Assembly (NCBI RefSeq): GCF_963678225.1
Contig: NZ_OY782764.1
Coordinates: 2,423,001-2,487,000 of the forward strand
Length of the DNA stretch: 64,000 nucleotides
Reading direction: 5' to 3'
From: an uncultured Cohaesibacter sp.
GTDB lineage: Bacteria > Pseudomonadota > Alphaproteobacteria > Rhizobiales > Cohaesibacteraceae
The position numbers and the translations under genes are program-made. Within the stretch, counting starts at the first letter, position 1. Each line of letters starts with the position of its first letter. This document shows positions 9,315 through 17,429 of this stretch, in pieces. Below the pieces are notes generated by a model. The model worked only from the letters and a program-made list of their open reading frames with translations, was not told where the DNA came from and did no database searches.

Positions 9315-10295
9315 ATGAGCAAGACACCTTTGATCATCGCGATCCCCTCCAAAGGCCGCCTGCAGGAAAACACCAACGCCTTTTTCGCTCGTGCCGGTCT
9401 TGACGTGGCCCGTCCGGGTGGCGCGCGCAACTATCGCGGCCATCTCAAGGGCATCGACAATGTCGAAATCGCCTTTCTTTCCGCCTCAGAAATCGCCAAG
9501 GAGCTGAAAGCCGGTTCCGTTCATTTGGGGGTGACGGGTGAGGATCTGATCCGCGAGCATCTGGCAACGCCGGAGAGCTATGTCGACCTGCTGATCAAGC
9601 TCGGTTTCGGCCATGCCAATGTTGTCATCGCCGTACCCAAGGCATGGATCGATGTGCGCAACATGGAAGATCTCGGCGACGTGGCCATGGACATGCCTGC
9701 CCGTTATGGCCATCGCCTGCGCGTTGCGACCAAATATATCAACCTGACGCGGGCCTTTTTCGCCAGCCACGGCATCATTGACTACAAGATTGTCGAGAGC
9801 CTTGGGGCGACCGAAGGGGCGCCTGCTGCGGGGTCGGCTGATATCATCGTCGATATTACCTCCACCGGTTCGACCCTTGAGGCCAACAATCTCAAGATAC
9901 TGGATGATGGTGTCATGCTGCGCTCGGAGGCTAATCTGGTGGCTTCACTGACGGCGGACTGGTCTGAGGAAGCCAAATCGGCACTGGGCGAAATTCTTGA
10001 TCGGATTCAGGCCGAAGAAGCCGCCCGCACCGTGCGCGAGATCACCGCTTCCCATTATGATGCCGCGGCAATCAGCCAGCAGATCTGCGACGAGTTCGAA
10101 GCCGCTGGCGTGACTGCGCCCTATGGCCATAGCGACCATATCCTGCGCCTGCATGCCCCACAAAAGAGCGTTTATGCCATTGCTCGTCGCCTGCGCGAGC
10201 TGGGCTCGGTATCCGTATCTGTGGGGCGTCTGGACTATGTGTTCGAGGCATCCAATCCGCTCTTTGACCATATGCTAGAGCGCCTTGGGCAATAA
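9315..10295 (+). CDS. hisG: ATP phosphoribosyltransferase with C-terminal extension
   Basis: Catalyses the first step of histidine synthesis, joining ATP and PRPP. The catalytic core is at residues 1-220: [23 protein letters not shown] and the PRPP loop [28 protein letters not shown]. The hisZ partner shows that this is the HisZ-dependent class. The chain is 326 residues, however, about 95 longer than the short form of around 231. The tail (from about residue 230) ends in a compact alpha/beta-like segment. It lies where long-form HisG has its regulatory domain, but I cannot assign it to that domain by eye. Similar lengths occur in some Bradyrhizobium-like HisG, from memory. Confidence 0.93.
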   Translation: MSKTPLIIAIPSKGRLQENTNAFFARAGLDVARPGGARNYRGHLKGIDNVEIAFLSASEIAKELKAGSVHLGVTGEDLIREHLATPESYVDLLIKLGFGHANVVIAVPKAWIDVRNMEDLGDVAMDMPARYGHRLRVATKYINLTRAFFASHGIIDYKIVESLGATEGAPAAGSADIIVDITSTGSTLEANNLKILDDGVMLRSEANLVASLTADWSEEAKSALGEILDRIQAEEAARTVREITASHYDAAAISQQICDEFEAAGVTAPYGHSDHILRLHAPQKSVYAIARRLRELGSVSVSVGRLDYVFEASNPLFDHMLERLGQ

Positions 10296-10441
10296 AAAGC
10301 ATTGCTGGCGCCAAAACCGGCGCTGGCCTTGATTTGGACTCATTGCTGGGGCCACTTCCTCACAAAGACAGCGGCAACTGGCGCAGTCATTCTTCCCGAG
10401 CAAGCTGGCTCTTGATTGGCGCCTCAGCAAATGAGCATCAC

Positions 10442-11542
10442 ATGACCATGAACCAAGATATCTCCCGCCGTATGGCGATCAAACTGGTGGCCGCCGGGCT
10501 TGCCGCTCCGGCGCTTGTGCGCGCTAATGTGGTCAACGCCGCCGAGTTGGATCGGGCGATTGGAAGTCTTCTCATGGTGGGCTTTTCAGGCAAGAGCGCT
10601 GGAGGCAATTTCGCCCGCACCATCGCCAGCCACATTGCCAAGGGCAGGGCGGCCTCGGTTGTCTATCTCTCCACCAATGTCGGCACGCGCAAGGATGTGC
10701 TGGGGCTCAACAAACTGTTTCATGATGCAGGTGCCACGCATATCGCCATCGATCATGAAGGAGGCACGGTGCAGCGCCTCAAGGAGCGGCAGGGCTTCAC
10801 CCGCATTGCCTCCGCGCTCAGCATCGCCAAAAGCACCAATCCCGGTGGCGCGGAAAAGATCTATGCCGTTGCCGCAAGAGAACTATCCGAGGCGGGCTTC
10901 ACCTTCAATCTGGGCCCTGTGGCAGACCTGCATCGCTCGTACAATCCGGTGATAGGCAAGAATAAGCGGTCCTATGGCAAGGATGCGGCCACCGTGATCC
11001 GCTATGCGGGGGCTTTCGTGAAGGCTCACCGTCGCTACGGTATCACCACGGCGCTTAAGCATTTCCCCGGACACGGGCTGTCCAAGGCTGACAGCCATAA
11101 CGGCTTTGTCGATATCCGCGATACATGGCAGCCAGAGGAATTGACGCCATTTGCCGAACTGGTCCGTATGGGACTGGCCGACTGTATCATGTCCGGCCAT
11201 CTCTATGTGCGTGTGGGGAAGGATAGCAACGGCGAATTGACAACCTTTTCCAAGACCCTTGTACGCGACGCCCTTCGACGCCGCATGGGCTTTAACGGCC
11301 TGATCATGACCGATGATCTCAATATGGGGGCTGTACGCAAGGTGGCTACACCACGCGAAGCTGCCATTCGGTCGGCTCAGGCCGGGTATGACATTCTCTT
11401 GTTGTCCAACAGCCTCAAGCCCGATGCCAATCTGCCCGCTGAAGCCGTCGGTTGGATACGCGACGCGGTGCGACAGGGACAGATAAGCGAAAAACAGGTT
11501 TTGGATAGTGCAGCCCGATTGCGTCGCTCGCGTTCGGCTTGA
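10442..11542 (+). CDS. Tat-exported glycoside hydrolase family 3 (NagZ-like)
   Basis: A 366-residue enzyme. The N-terminus (NQDISRRMAIKLVAAGLAAP) has a twin arginine and hydrophobic core, indicating export by Tat. The GH3 barrel shows the NagZ-type motif KHFPGHG followed by DSH, and the nucleophile Asp in MTDDLNMGAV. GH3 enzymes of this type remove beta-N-acetylglucosamine. Classical NagZ is cytoplasmic and recycles peptidoglycan; export suggests a periplasmic role here. The ATG at 10442 (another at 10448) is preferred over the frame start at 10334, which would put 36 residues before the Tat motif. It lies 147 bp after hisG, so it is probably separate from that operon. Confidence 0.85.
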   Translation: MTMNQDISRRMAIKLVAAGLAAPALVRANVVNAAELDRAIGSLLMVGFSGKSAGGNFARTIASHIAKGRAASVVYLSTNVGTRKDVLGLNKLFHDAGATHIAIDHEGGTVQRLKERQGFTRIASALSIAKSTNPGGAEKIYAVAARELSEAGFTFNLGPVADLHRSYNPVIGKNKRSYGKDAATVIRYAGAFVKAHRRYGITTALKHFPGHGLSKADSHNGFVDIRDTWQPEELTPFAELVRMGLADCIMSGHLYVRVGKDSNGELTTFSKTLVRDALRRRMGFNGLIMTDDLNMGAVRKVATPREAAIRSAQAGYDILLLSNSLKPDANLPAEAVGWIRDAVRQGQISEKQVLDSAARLRRSRSA

Positions 11543-11585
11543 TGAGCCTTATGAGAGACGCTACGGGCTTCGCTATGGTCACTTT

Positions 11586-11930
11586 TTAGCGATGGGCGCG
11601 GTAATAACCCTGCGCCAGCTCGGGATAATGATAGACAAGCGTGGCAAACACGGTTTCATCCACGGCATAGCCCAGACCGGCTGAAATGAGATGAGCGCAC
11701 TGTTCAGTGCGGCTCTTCAGGCTGGAAAGGGAAAGCCCGCTGCGTGCACCCAGATCATAGGCTTCGCGGAACGACATGATGCGGGCACGAAAACCGGCCT
11801 TCAGAACCGCGATGGTTTCGGCGCTGGCTGCTTTTGTCGTTGGATTTCCTGTGCGGCTGTCAGCTTCCTTGGATAGATTGGAGGCGTGGTTGACAGGAAA
11901 ATCGTAGCTCTGATCGATTGCTTCAAACAT
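11586..11930 (-). CDS. Hypothetical protein, 114 residues
   Basis: I do not recognise the family. The start has a good ribosome-binding site (AGGAAACACA before the ATG), which supports a real gene. The first 35 residues are polar and low in structure; the rest is mixed helix (IAVLKAGFRARIMSFREAYDLGARSG, then AHLISAGLGYAV and TVFATLVYHYPELAQGYYRAHR). There is no signal peptide or membrane segment. It is convergent with the GH3 gene, with 43 bp between the stops, and is followed upstream by a long empty region. Confidence 0.6.
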   Translation of the reverse strand: MFEAIDQSYDFPVNHASNLSKEADSRTGNPTTKAASAETIAVLKAGFRARIMSFREAYDLGARSGLSLSSLKSRTEQCAHLISAGLGYAVDETVFATLVYHYPELAQGYYRAHR

Positions 11931-12221
11931 TGTGTTTCCTTCCTAACATGCCCATGGACAACGCCCATGCACGGGTTTGGAAGACTGACGACAACAGGTA
12001 AGGGAATTCCGCTTAGTTGCGCCCATCTTCGCGGTTTGCAAAGATGCCGCCACATCCCCGTACAGGTGCCACCTTGCCGCGGTCGGCAGGTTGGCGAGGG
12101 CGTCAGCCCTTCTCGTGATGATGGCCGCATAATTAGAGCAACTTTGAGACGGAATCAAGCCTGTTGTGGATTATTGCTGCTTTGAATGCTGCGCATAACG
12201 GAAGAATTGGGTTTGGACAGA

Positions 12222-12249
12222 TGTTCAATTTGCTCGCATAGATTGAACA
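12222..12249. repeat. 8-bp inverted repeat, operator-like
   Basis: TGTTCAAT (12222-12229) and ATTGAACA (12242-12249) are exact inverses separated by 12 bp, a size typical of dimer operators. It is about 290 bp upstream of the hypothetical gene at 11586-11930; the regulator is unknown. Confidence 0.4.
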
Positions 12250-12363
12250 AATGATCCGCCTTGATACGCTTGTTCTAAGTGCGACCAGCAAAGAGATCAG
12301 CAATCAATAGGTTGCCCCTTCTTGTGGGTACAATGGGGGATTGCTGTGAAAACAAAAGAAATA

Positions 12364-12387
12364 AGAGGTCGTCATAAGACGACCTCT
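12364..12387 (-). terminator. Perfect 10-bp hairpin, terminator-like on the minus strand
   Basis: AGAGGTCGTC (12364-12373) and GACGACCTCT (12378-12387) with an ATAA loop. On the minus strand a T-rich tract follows, so it would terminate leftward transcription. There is no minus-strand gene to its right, which raises the possibility of an untranslated transcript. Confidence 0.5.
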
Positions 12388-13072
12388 AGTGACGGTGAAT
12401 TGTGGGGACCGTCCTTAGAAAGACTATTTTCTTCGCTCATCTGGTGTCTTGTTGGGGGACCAACACCGAGAACTGTTTTTTTCTTGGGCCTTTCTTGATT
12501 TTGATAATACGCTTAGCTTGTCGGTTTTTCCATAGTGCTCATGGAAAAAATACATGTAGAAGTCGAAAAATTGCGGGTTATAAAGCGCAAGGCGTGTAAT
12601 TCCTTATTCGGTTAGGCTTGAATATGGCTGTATAAAATAAATATTATTTATAAAATGGATGCGTAATTTTATAGTTGTTCTTTATTATTCTATTGAGTTG
12701 GTGCGAATATTCGATCCATTACGGGCCGACTTTGGGGTGCTCCAATAAGTATAGAAGCATTTTAATGTGCAAGAATATGTAAGTTTGCTTCGTCTGATCA
12801 CTCCCATTGCACCCAATTCAATTTGATTAGAAATCTAGATAAAAATACGAATGCCATCTTTATTGTTTCACACGGTTGCAGAGTTGCTCTTTACTCGGGC
12901 AGCTACGCGGCGCTTGCAACCTGTAAGTTTTTCTTAACCTAAAATCCCGAATTGCCTGCGTACTAAAAGTTGCACAGTAAAAATGAGGGGATGCTGATGC
13001 CATCTTGCATTTGGCTTGTCAAAAGCGCATGCATCATTTGGGATGAATCGGGCTTGCTGACTGTTTCAGATC

Positions 13073-13876
13073 GTGTTGCGTTTCTCCTTTCCGCTTCAGG
13101 CGTGGCGCGGCACGCCAGACGACAAATGGAGACTTGTGTTGCTGTGTGCTTTGGATTTCGGATTGGCTCAAGGCATAGACGAGGCCATCATCCAGCTCGT
13201 GCGGGCGGGGAAGATCGGTTCAGTCGCCTGCTTGCCAGTGTCTGATCTGTGGCCCAAGAGCGCAAGCGGATTGCACGCCTATCTCAAAGCAGCCCCAAAG
13301 CGCCCCATCGTTGGCCTCTGCCTGACGATTACCGGACCCTTTTCTCCGCTCTCCACCGGATTTACGCCAGAGAATCGCGATCAACAGGGCTATTTACCCC
13401 GCAGGAAGGATCTGGCCCGAGCGGCGCTTCGGTTTGAGTTGGATGAAAGAACGCTCGAGGCGGAGTTCCGGGCTCAGTTCCGGCGGTTCATGGCGCATCT
13501 GGGCAGCAGTCCGCATTTTCTGGTGCTTCAGCCTGAAATCCTCTATTTCGCTGCCGCTGCCCGCGCCGTTACCGGCACGCTCGGAAAATTCAATGCAGCC
13601 ACCCTACCGGTCATATGCCCTTTGCTGCCGCAAGCCAACGGGTGGAAGGATAAACTGGAAAAGCGTCATATTTGGCGCGCCAATGATCATATGCGCGAAC
13701 CCTGGGTACGGCGCGCCTTGATGGAGCCTCCCAGTGCAGAGCGGTTGCCTCCCAAAAGCAGCTGGCTACAGGACGGCAAGATCTGGACGGCTATAAGGCC
13801 CGCATTTGCAGACGAGCGCTTGTCGCGCTTCGATCCAGATCCGCTGTTGCGGGTAAATCAAATGGGCTGGTTTTGA
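13073..13876 (+). CDS. ChbG/HpnK-like carbohydrate deacetylase homologue with degraded active site
   Basis: A 267-residue protein with the fold pattern of the YdjC/ChbG/HpnK deacetylases: first strand and loop LLCALDFGLAQGIDEAIIQLVRAG, then GLCLTITGPFSPL, and FLVLQPEILYF. In active family members these blocks carry the metal and catalytic residues (ADDFG, HLTLT, HIDGHQHxH). Here the first Asp of DD is Leu, the His of HLT is Leu, and the HxDGHQHxH block has no His. It is therefore probably not an active deacetylase of the known type. The start is uncertain: GTG at 13073 is taken, but no ribosome-binding site is clear. Confidence 0.6.
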   Translation: MLRFSFPLQAWRGTPDDKWRLVLLCALDFGLAQGIDEAIIQLVRAGKIGSVACLPVSDLWPKSASGLHAYLKAAPKRPIVGLCLTITGPFSPLSTGFTPENRDQQGYLPRRKDLARAALRFELDERTLEAEFRAQFRRFMAHLGSSPHFLVLQPEILYFAAAARAVTGTLGKFNAATLPVICPLLPQANGWKDKLEKRHIWRANDHMREPWVRRALMEPPSAERLPPKSSWLQDGKIWTAIRPAFADERLSRFDPDPLLRVNQMGWF

Positions 13877-14640
13877 CCACAGAGCGGACATATTTCCCGA
13901 TTTGTATGGATGATTCGACTTTTTACCCGTTGCAATTGGTATTGGATTCTTCTCGCTGCAACATTTCCGAGTATGAGAAGCAACTTGCCACTTGAGTTCT
14001 TGTTGTGTCGCGGTATTCTTGTACTACATGCTGGATACCACCATACGAACGACCTGTTGTGTCAGTACATGTTGGGCGCCAGCAATTTATACTGGGGGAC
14101 AGTGAAGAACAAATCTGAGATTTAGTGACGCAGCAGCTCAACTGCCTTTTGGTTGATATGCCGCGGGTCCTGAATTTCGGGTCGCATAGTCGAAGCATTG
14201 CGCTCCGATTAGACGTCAGCGGTTAAGATATCCCTGACTTGTATGGCTTTTCTCCAGCATTAAAATTGTTTCGTTGTTGTTTTATCTGATGCAATGCTCC
14301 AGGGGCTCTCAGGCCGCCTTGGTCGCTTCAGATCTCCGGATACCTCCGGAGGGAAACAGAACATAGTCGCGGTCGGATACGATTCGATGCTGCGACAAGG
14401 CGGGCTGCTTTTCGGGGGACTGGTGGCCCGCCTCTTCTGTTTCTGCATACCAAGCATGGTTCGATCGGCTCTCTTCAGAGCTTCATTCACTCGACAGCTT
14501 TGGAAATTGGACAAAAGCGACTTAAATGTAAGGTGTCTGTGATGGCATAGGCGGCCTGCGCCTTCACTTTGCCCATTTTTCAACATGGAGAAAATGCGTT
14601 TCATGCGTATTTACGAAACCTCCGATTTTACCCGGCGCGA
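13877..14640. other. Intergenic region without recognisable gene
   Basis: About 760 bp between convergent genes. Frames here are short, without ribosome-binding sites or family motifs. A perfect small hairpin, CTCCGGA-tacc-TCCGGAG (14334-14351), has no T-run. It may be a decayed gene, but I cannot identify one. Confidence 0.45.
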
Positions 14641-15639
14641 TCAGATCAGGTAGAGTTTGTACCGTCCTTGGCCAAAAGCCAGCATGGAGCCGCAATGGAG
14701 CAGCTCTCCTAGATGCAGTAATTGCAAAATTTCAAGGCGATTTTGATCTGGTAGACGAAGCTGCAACAGTCCGGTCCGGCCCTGCATGGCAATGGCTGCG
14801 CTACGCTGTTGACTGACTGTGCGATTCCATTTGACGTCAGTCAAACCCGCATCATCGCACTGACAATCTAAGAGCGTCTGCTTGATTTTGGTAACGTCAC
14901 CTTCGGGCGATACGCCATGCCAGCGGGCAACCGCTGCCGCTCGATCAACGAGGCCTGCAAGAAACTGGTCTGTGATGGATTGTTCTCTATTGCTCGCATC
15001 ATCATGAAAGGGGGTTACGAATGAAATCATGGCTCGCTCGGCGTCCTTCTGGTCATCATCAAGGCCTGTCCAGACGTTCTCGACCGAACGGATGAGAACG
15101 CTATCGCAGACAGGCCCCAGGCCGCCGATATAAATGCCTTCTTCAATCGCTCTGTGGCAGGCATCCGAAATTTCGCTCGCCCATAATAGGCCCAGTCCGA
15201 AAAGACGCATGGTGATACGCACACTGGTAGCGTCTGCGGTTTCCGTGCGCAAGATCCAGGGGTGAGTGATCCGGTTGGCCATGTCGCCGTTCTTGTCTTG
15301 CGGCATATTAAAGAAAACCTGAAAACCGCAGGCAGGGCCCCACGGGCAAGGCAGACCGGCGAGCGCTTCTCGGGAGGCAGTCTTCATCAATTGCGATCCA
15401 ATGGCTTGCCGGACAGCGCCGGGAAAGCCGGGATGCTGGGCCAGAGGACCGTCGCCCTCGCATTCAAAGGTGATGTCGCGAACGGTCAGACTTGTGAGGA
15501 ACTGTTCAAAGCTGCAAACGCTCGCTGGATCTTCCATCAAATGATGCAGGTCGCTGCCGGTGGGCGCGATGGCCGGTGCAAACAGGAATGTCGGATTCTG
15601 GGATGCCGTACTATAGGCGTCAGGGGAAATCTTGTTCAC
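14641..15639 (-). CDS. Orphan Cas6-like RAMP protein
   Basis: A 332-residue protein that resembles the Cas6 (pre-crRNA endoribonuclease, PF10040-type) RAMP family. The C-terminal half has the characteristic order: W-x-R-x-x-S-x-Q-R, then MQGRTGLLQL, then LLHLGELLHCGSMLAFGQGRY, the last being the Gly-rich RAMP loop. The N-terminal half shows the FPGAVRQAIGSQL segment and LPCPWGPACGFQVFF seen in such proteins. Cas6 cuts CRISPR repeat RNA, but no array or other cas gene is visible, so this function is not implied. The GTG start at 15639 has a strong AGGAGAG. The catalytic residue cannot be assigned. Confidence 0.65.
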   Translation of the reverse strand: MNKISPDAYSTASQNPTFLFAPAIAPTGSDLHHLMEDPASVCSFEQFLTSLTVRDITFECEGDGPLAQHPGFPGAVRQAIGSQLMKTASREALAGLPCPWGPACGFQVFFNMPQDKNGDMANRITHPWILRTETADATSVRITMRLFGLGLLWASEISDACHRAIEEGIYIGGLGPVCDSVLIRSVENVWTGLDDDQKDAERAMISFVTPFHDDASNREQSITDQFLAGLVDRAAAVARWHGVSPEGDVTKIKQTLLDCQCDDAGLTDVKWNRTVSQQRSAAIAMQGRTGLLQLRLPDQNRLEILQLLHLGELLHCGSMLAFGQGRYKLYLI

Positions 15640-15869
15640 GATGCTCTCCTAAAAAACACGGGAAGTATAATCAGGTGGAAGCGTCACCTTCATTGCTTTT
15701 CTCGCGTCTATATTTGGAGAACTGACCGGGCTTGTCGATTAAAACAGAAGGGGGATTTTAAAGCTGGATGGCATTTTTCGGCAAAGAAGTGGTAAAAGAA
15801 AGCGATGAATGGGGCACGCCGTCACTGTGTCGTAAGACCAACGCAATCTATTTTCTTCCCACTTAAAGG

Positions 15870-16337
15870 TCACTTCTTCATGCCAGCGACAAACTCGCGC
15901 AGAGAGATAAGGCTTCGCTCTGCATCATCAATCGCCGACATGATGCTGACTGCCTCGCGATGATCAATCCGCCGGTCCTTGAGAGCCTGATCGATAGTTT
16001 CCAGTACATCTGATGCCTCGAATACAATCCTGTGAGCTGCCTGAAAGATATGATCTTCGCTCTTTTCGGGTTCGGCCTCAATCCGCTCGGCGGCGACAAA
16101 GGCTGTGCCTTTCAAGAGATAGCTTACGAGCGTAGGATCGGGGAAGAAAGCGATGAGCCTGCGGATTTCATCGGCAGAAAAGGGGGTAACACCCTGTAGC
16201 CGCTGATAGAAAGACTGATAGCTCATGTCTGTGCCCTTGGCGACAGACGCAATGTCATACCGGTTGCTTTCCGTGATGGCTTTGCGAACAAGGAAGCCGA
16301 AATGCTTTCCCCTGTCTTTGGTCTTGAGTTGGCTCAT
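15870..16337 (-). CDS. Phage CII-like helix-turn-helix protein
   Basis: A 155-residue protein. Residues about 15-70 read as a DNA-binding helix-turn-helix (IASVAKGTDMSYQSFYQRLQ, then FSADEIRRLIAFF), followed by a helical C-terminal part. The size and layout resemble the Phage_CP76/CII family of phage-derived regulators; this is a moderate match. An exact inverted repeat lies 45-69 bp upstream of the ATG, consistent with autoregulation. The Cas6-like gene follows on the same strand after 230 bp. The ATG at 16337 is chosen over a TTG five codons upstream. Confidence 0.6.
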   Translation of the reverse strand: MSQLKTKDRGKHFGFLVRKAITESNRYDIASVAKGTDMSYQSFYQRLQGVTPFSADEIRRLIAFFPDPTLVSYLLKGTAFVAAERIEAEPEKSEDHIFQAAHRIVFEASDVLETIDQALKDRRIDHREAVSIMSAIDDAERSLISLREFVAGMKK

Positions 16338-16381
16338 GGGGATTCCAGTCAAGATGCAAGAGGTGAGTCAAAAAGGTCTAC

Positions 16382-16406
16382 GCAACCATATATTGTTTAT
16401 GGTTGC
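16382..16406. promoter_or_regulatory. 9-bp inverted repeat upstream of the CII-like gene
   Basis: GCAACCATA (16382-16390) and TATGGTTGC (16398-16406) are exact inverses with a 7-bp spacer, giving a 25-bp dyad in the promoter position of the CII-like gene. Probable operator, possibly for its own product. Confidence 0.55.
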
Positions 16407-16465
16407 ATAAAAAGCCCTTGACGCTCAAGATTGCAGTTGAGCCGGATTTTTAGGGAATAACTTTT

Positions 16466-16945
16466 CTATTCCTGAGCGCAGGGAGCCATGGTGCCATCCG
16501 GCTCCAGAATCAGGTGTTTGGAGTTCTTCGATTTCTCGACAATCTCTGCCAATGTATGTTCATTCAGGCTGGCGACAAACTGCTTGATGGAACGGGACAT
16601 AACGCGCGACATTTCACAACCGCCAAACATCGGGCAATCGGGCTGCGGCTCATCATTACACCGAGGGCAGAGACATTCCACCACGCCAAAGTCGGCTTCC
16701 ATAACCTTGGCGACATCCCCCATGCGGATGTCTTCGGGGGCTTTGCCCAGGACGAGCCCGCCACCGCGGCCGCGTGTGGTTTTCAGAAATCCGCCGTTGG
16801 ACAATTTGGCTATCAGCTTCATGCAGTGCGTGCGCGAAAGCCGAAGAGCCGAGGCTACGGTTTCCACGGTCAGGCTTCGCTCGTCATTCATGGCGACCAG
16901 CATTAAAATCCGATAGGCGAAATCGGTCCCTTTGGCCAATCTCAT
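16466..16945 (-). CDS. Rrf2-family transcriptional regulator (iron-sulfur type)
   Basis: A 159-residue Rrf2 protein, the group of IscR, NsrR and RirA. The N-terminal winged helix is clear (MRLAKGTDFAYRILMLVA ... LRLSRTHCMKLIAKLSNGGFLKTTRGRGGGLVL). The cluster-binding region has the cysteines C-L-C-P-R-C, then C in QPDCPM and C in GGCEM, so there are more than the three needed to hold a Fe-S cluster. It is likely a sensor of NO, iron or redox state; NsrR-like is my best guess. The ATG at 16945 has GAGG upstream and starts the domain; the longer frame from 17014 adds 23 residues. Confidence 0.85.
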   Translation of the reverse strand: MRLAKGTDFAYRILMLVAMNDERSLTVETVASALRLSRTHCMKLIAKLSNGGFLKTTRGRGGGLVLGKAPEDIRMGDVAKVMEADFGVVECLCPRCNDEPQPDCPMFGGCEMSRVMSRSIKQFVASLNEHTLAEIVEKSKNSKHLILEPDGTMAPCAQE

Positions 16946-17131
16946 ATGATACCTCGCTCTGGTTATAGTGCATTGGTGAAGGTGCGAGGGCACTTTTGCT
17001 TTGAGCTGCATCAATAATGGAGATCAAAGTCATGTTTTTACCGTTTCATCTTGCATGATAGAGGTGAAAATGTGCTATTAGCCATCAAGAACAATACAAG
17101 ACAGCTTCAAGTGAAGCGAGGGAGACGCCAA

Positions 17132-17341
17132 GTGACACAGGAACTCGAAAGCCGCGTTGTTGATCTGGAAATCCAGATTACGCATCAGGCCAACACAATC
17201 GAGGATCTTTCGCAGATGGTATCCCGCCAATGGGACATCATGGATCGACTGACCCGCCAGGTGAAAATGCTTCAGGATACTCTGGTCGAGCTGGAGGAGA
17301 ATCTGCCTCCACCGGGTAATGAGAAACCACCGCACTATTAA
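17132..17341 (+). CDS. slyX: SlyX family protein
   Basis: A 69-residue protein that is almost entirely coiled coil: ELESRVVDLEIQITHQANTIEDL then DRLTRQVKMLQDTLVELEE, ending in a Pro-rich tail (NLPPPGNEKPPHY). This is the standard SlyX size and plan; its function is unknown. The GTG at 17132 has GAGGGAGA upstream. A strong terminator follows 20 bp after the stop. Confidence 0.85.
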   Translation: MTQELESRVVDLEIQITHQANTIEDLSQMVSRQWDIMDRLTRQVKMLQDTLVELEENLPPPGNEKPPHY

Positions 17342-17360
17342 GCGTTGCCAGAACAAACAA

Positions 17361-17390
17361 AAAGGTCAGCTTGTGAGCTGACCTTTTTTT
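17361..17390 (+). terminator. Bidirectional terminator between slyX and a chemoreceptor gene
   Basis: AAAGGTCAGCT (17361-17371) and AGCTGACCTTT (17376-17386) form a perfect 11-bp stem with a TGTG loop. A T-run follows on the plus strand, and an A-run before the stem serves the minus-strand receptor gene. Confidence 0.92.
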
Positions 17391-17429
17391 GTGTCTCTTG
17401 CGAGAGCCGTTGGAGGTGCGGTTTGCTTG

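Larger units (their letters stand above)
11931..13072. other. Long intergenic region with several inverted repeats
   Basis: About 1.1 kb with no supported gene. It contains TGTTCAAT-N12-ATTGAACA (12222-12249), a perfect hairpin at 12364-12387, a possible second stem GACGGT...ACCGTC (12391-12413), and a GTTGG/CCAAC hairpin near 12451-12464 followed by seven T (12476-12482). From about 12590 the sequence becomes strongly AT-rich. Confidence 0.5.

Noticed and set aside
10281..10331. GC-rich near-repeat after hisG considered as a terminator
   Set aside because: The stem needs two wobble pairs and has no T-run, so it was not listed as a feature.
12402..12599. 65-codon frame in the long intergenic region
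   Set aside because: Spans predicted hairpins and AT-rich sequence; no ribosome-binding site or homology.
13910..14125. 71-codon plus-strand frame
   Set aside because: Hydrophobic but with no ribosome-binding site and no consistent codon pattern.
14260..14604. 114-codon minus-strand frame in the gap next to the Cas6-like gene
   Set aside because: No ribosome-binding site, unusual Ser/Pro/Arg-rich composition and no recognisable motif.
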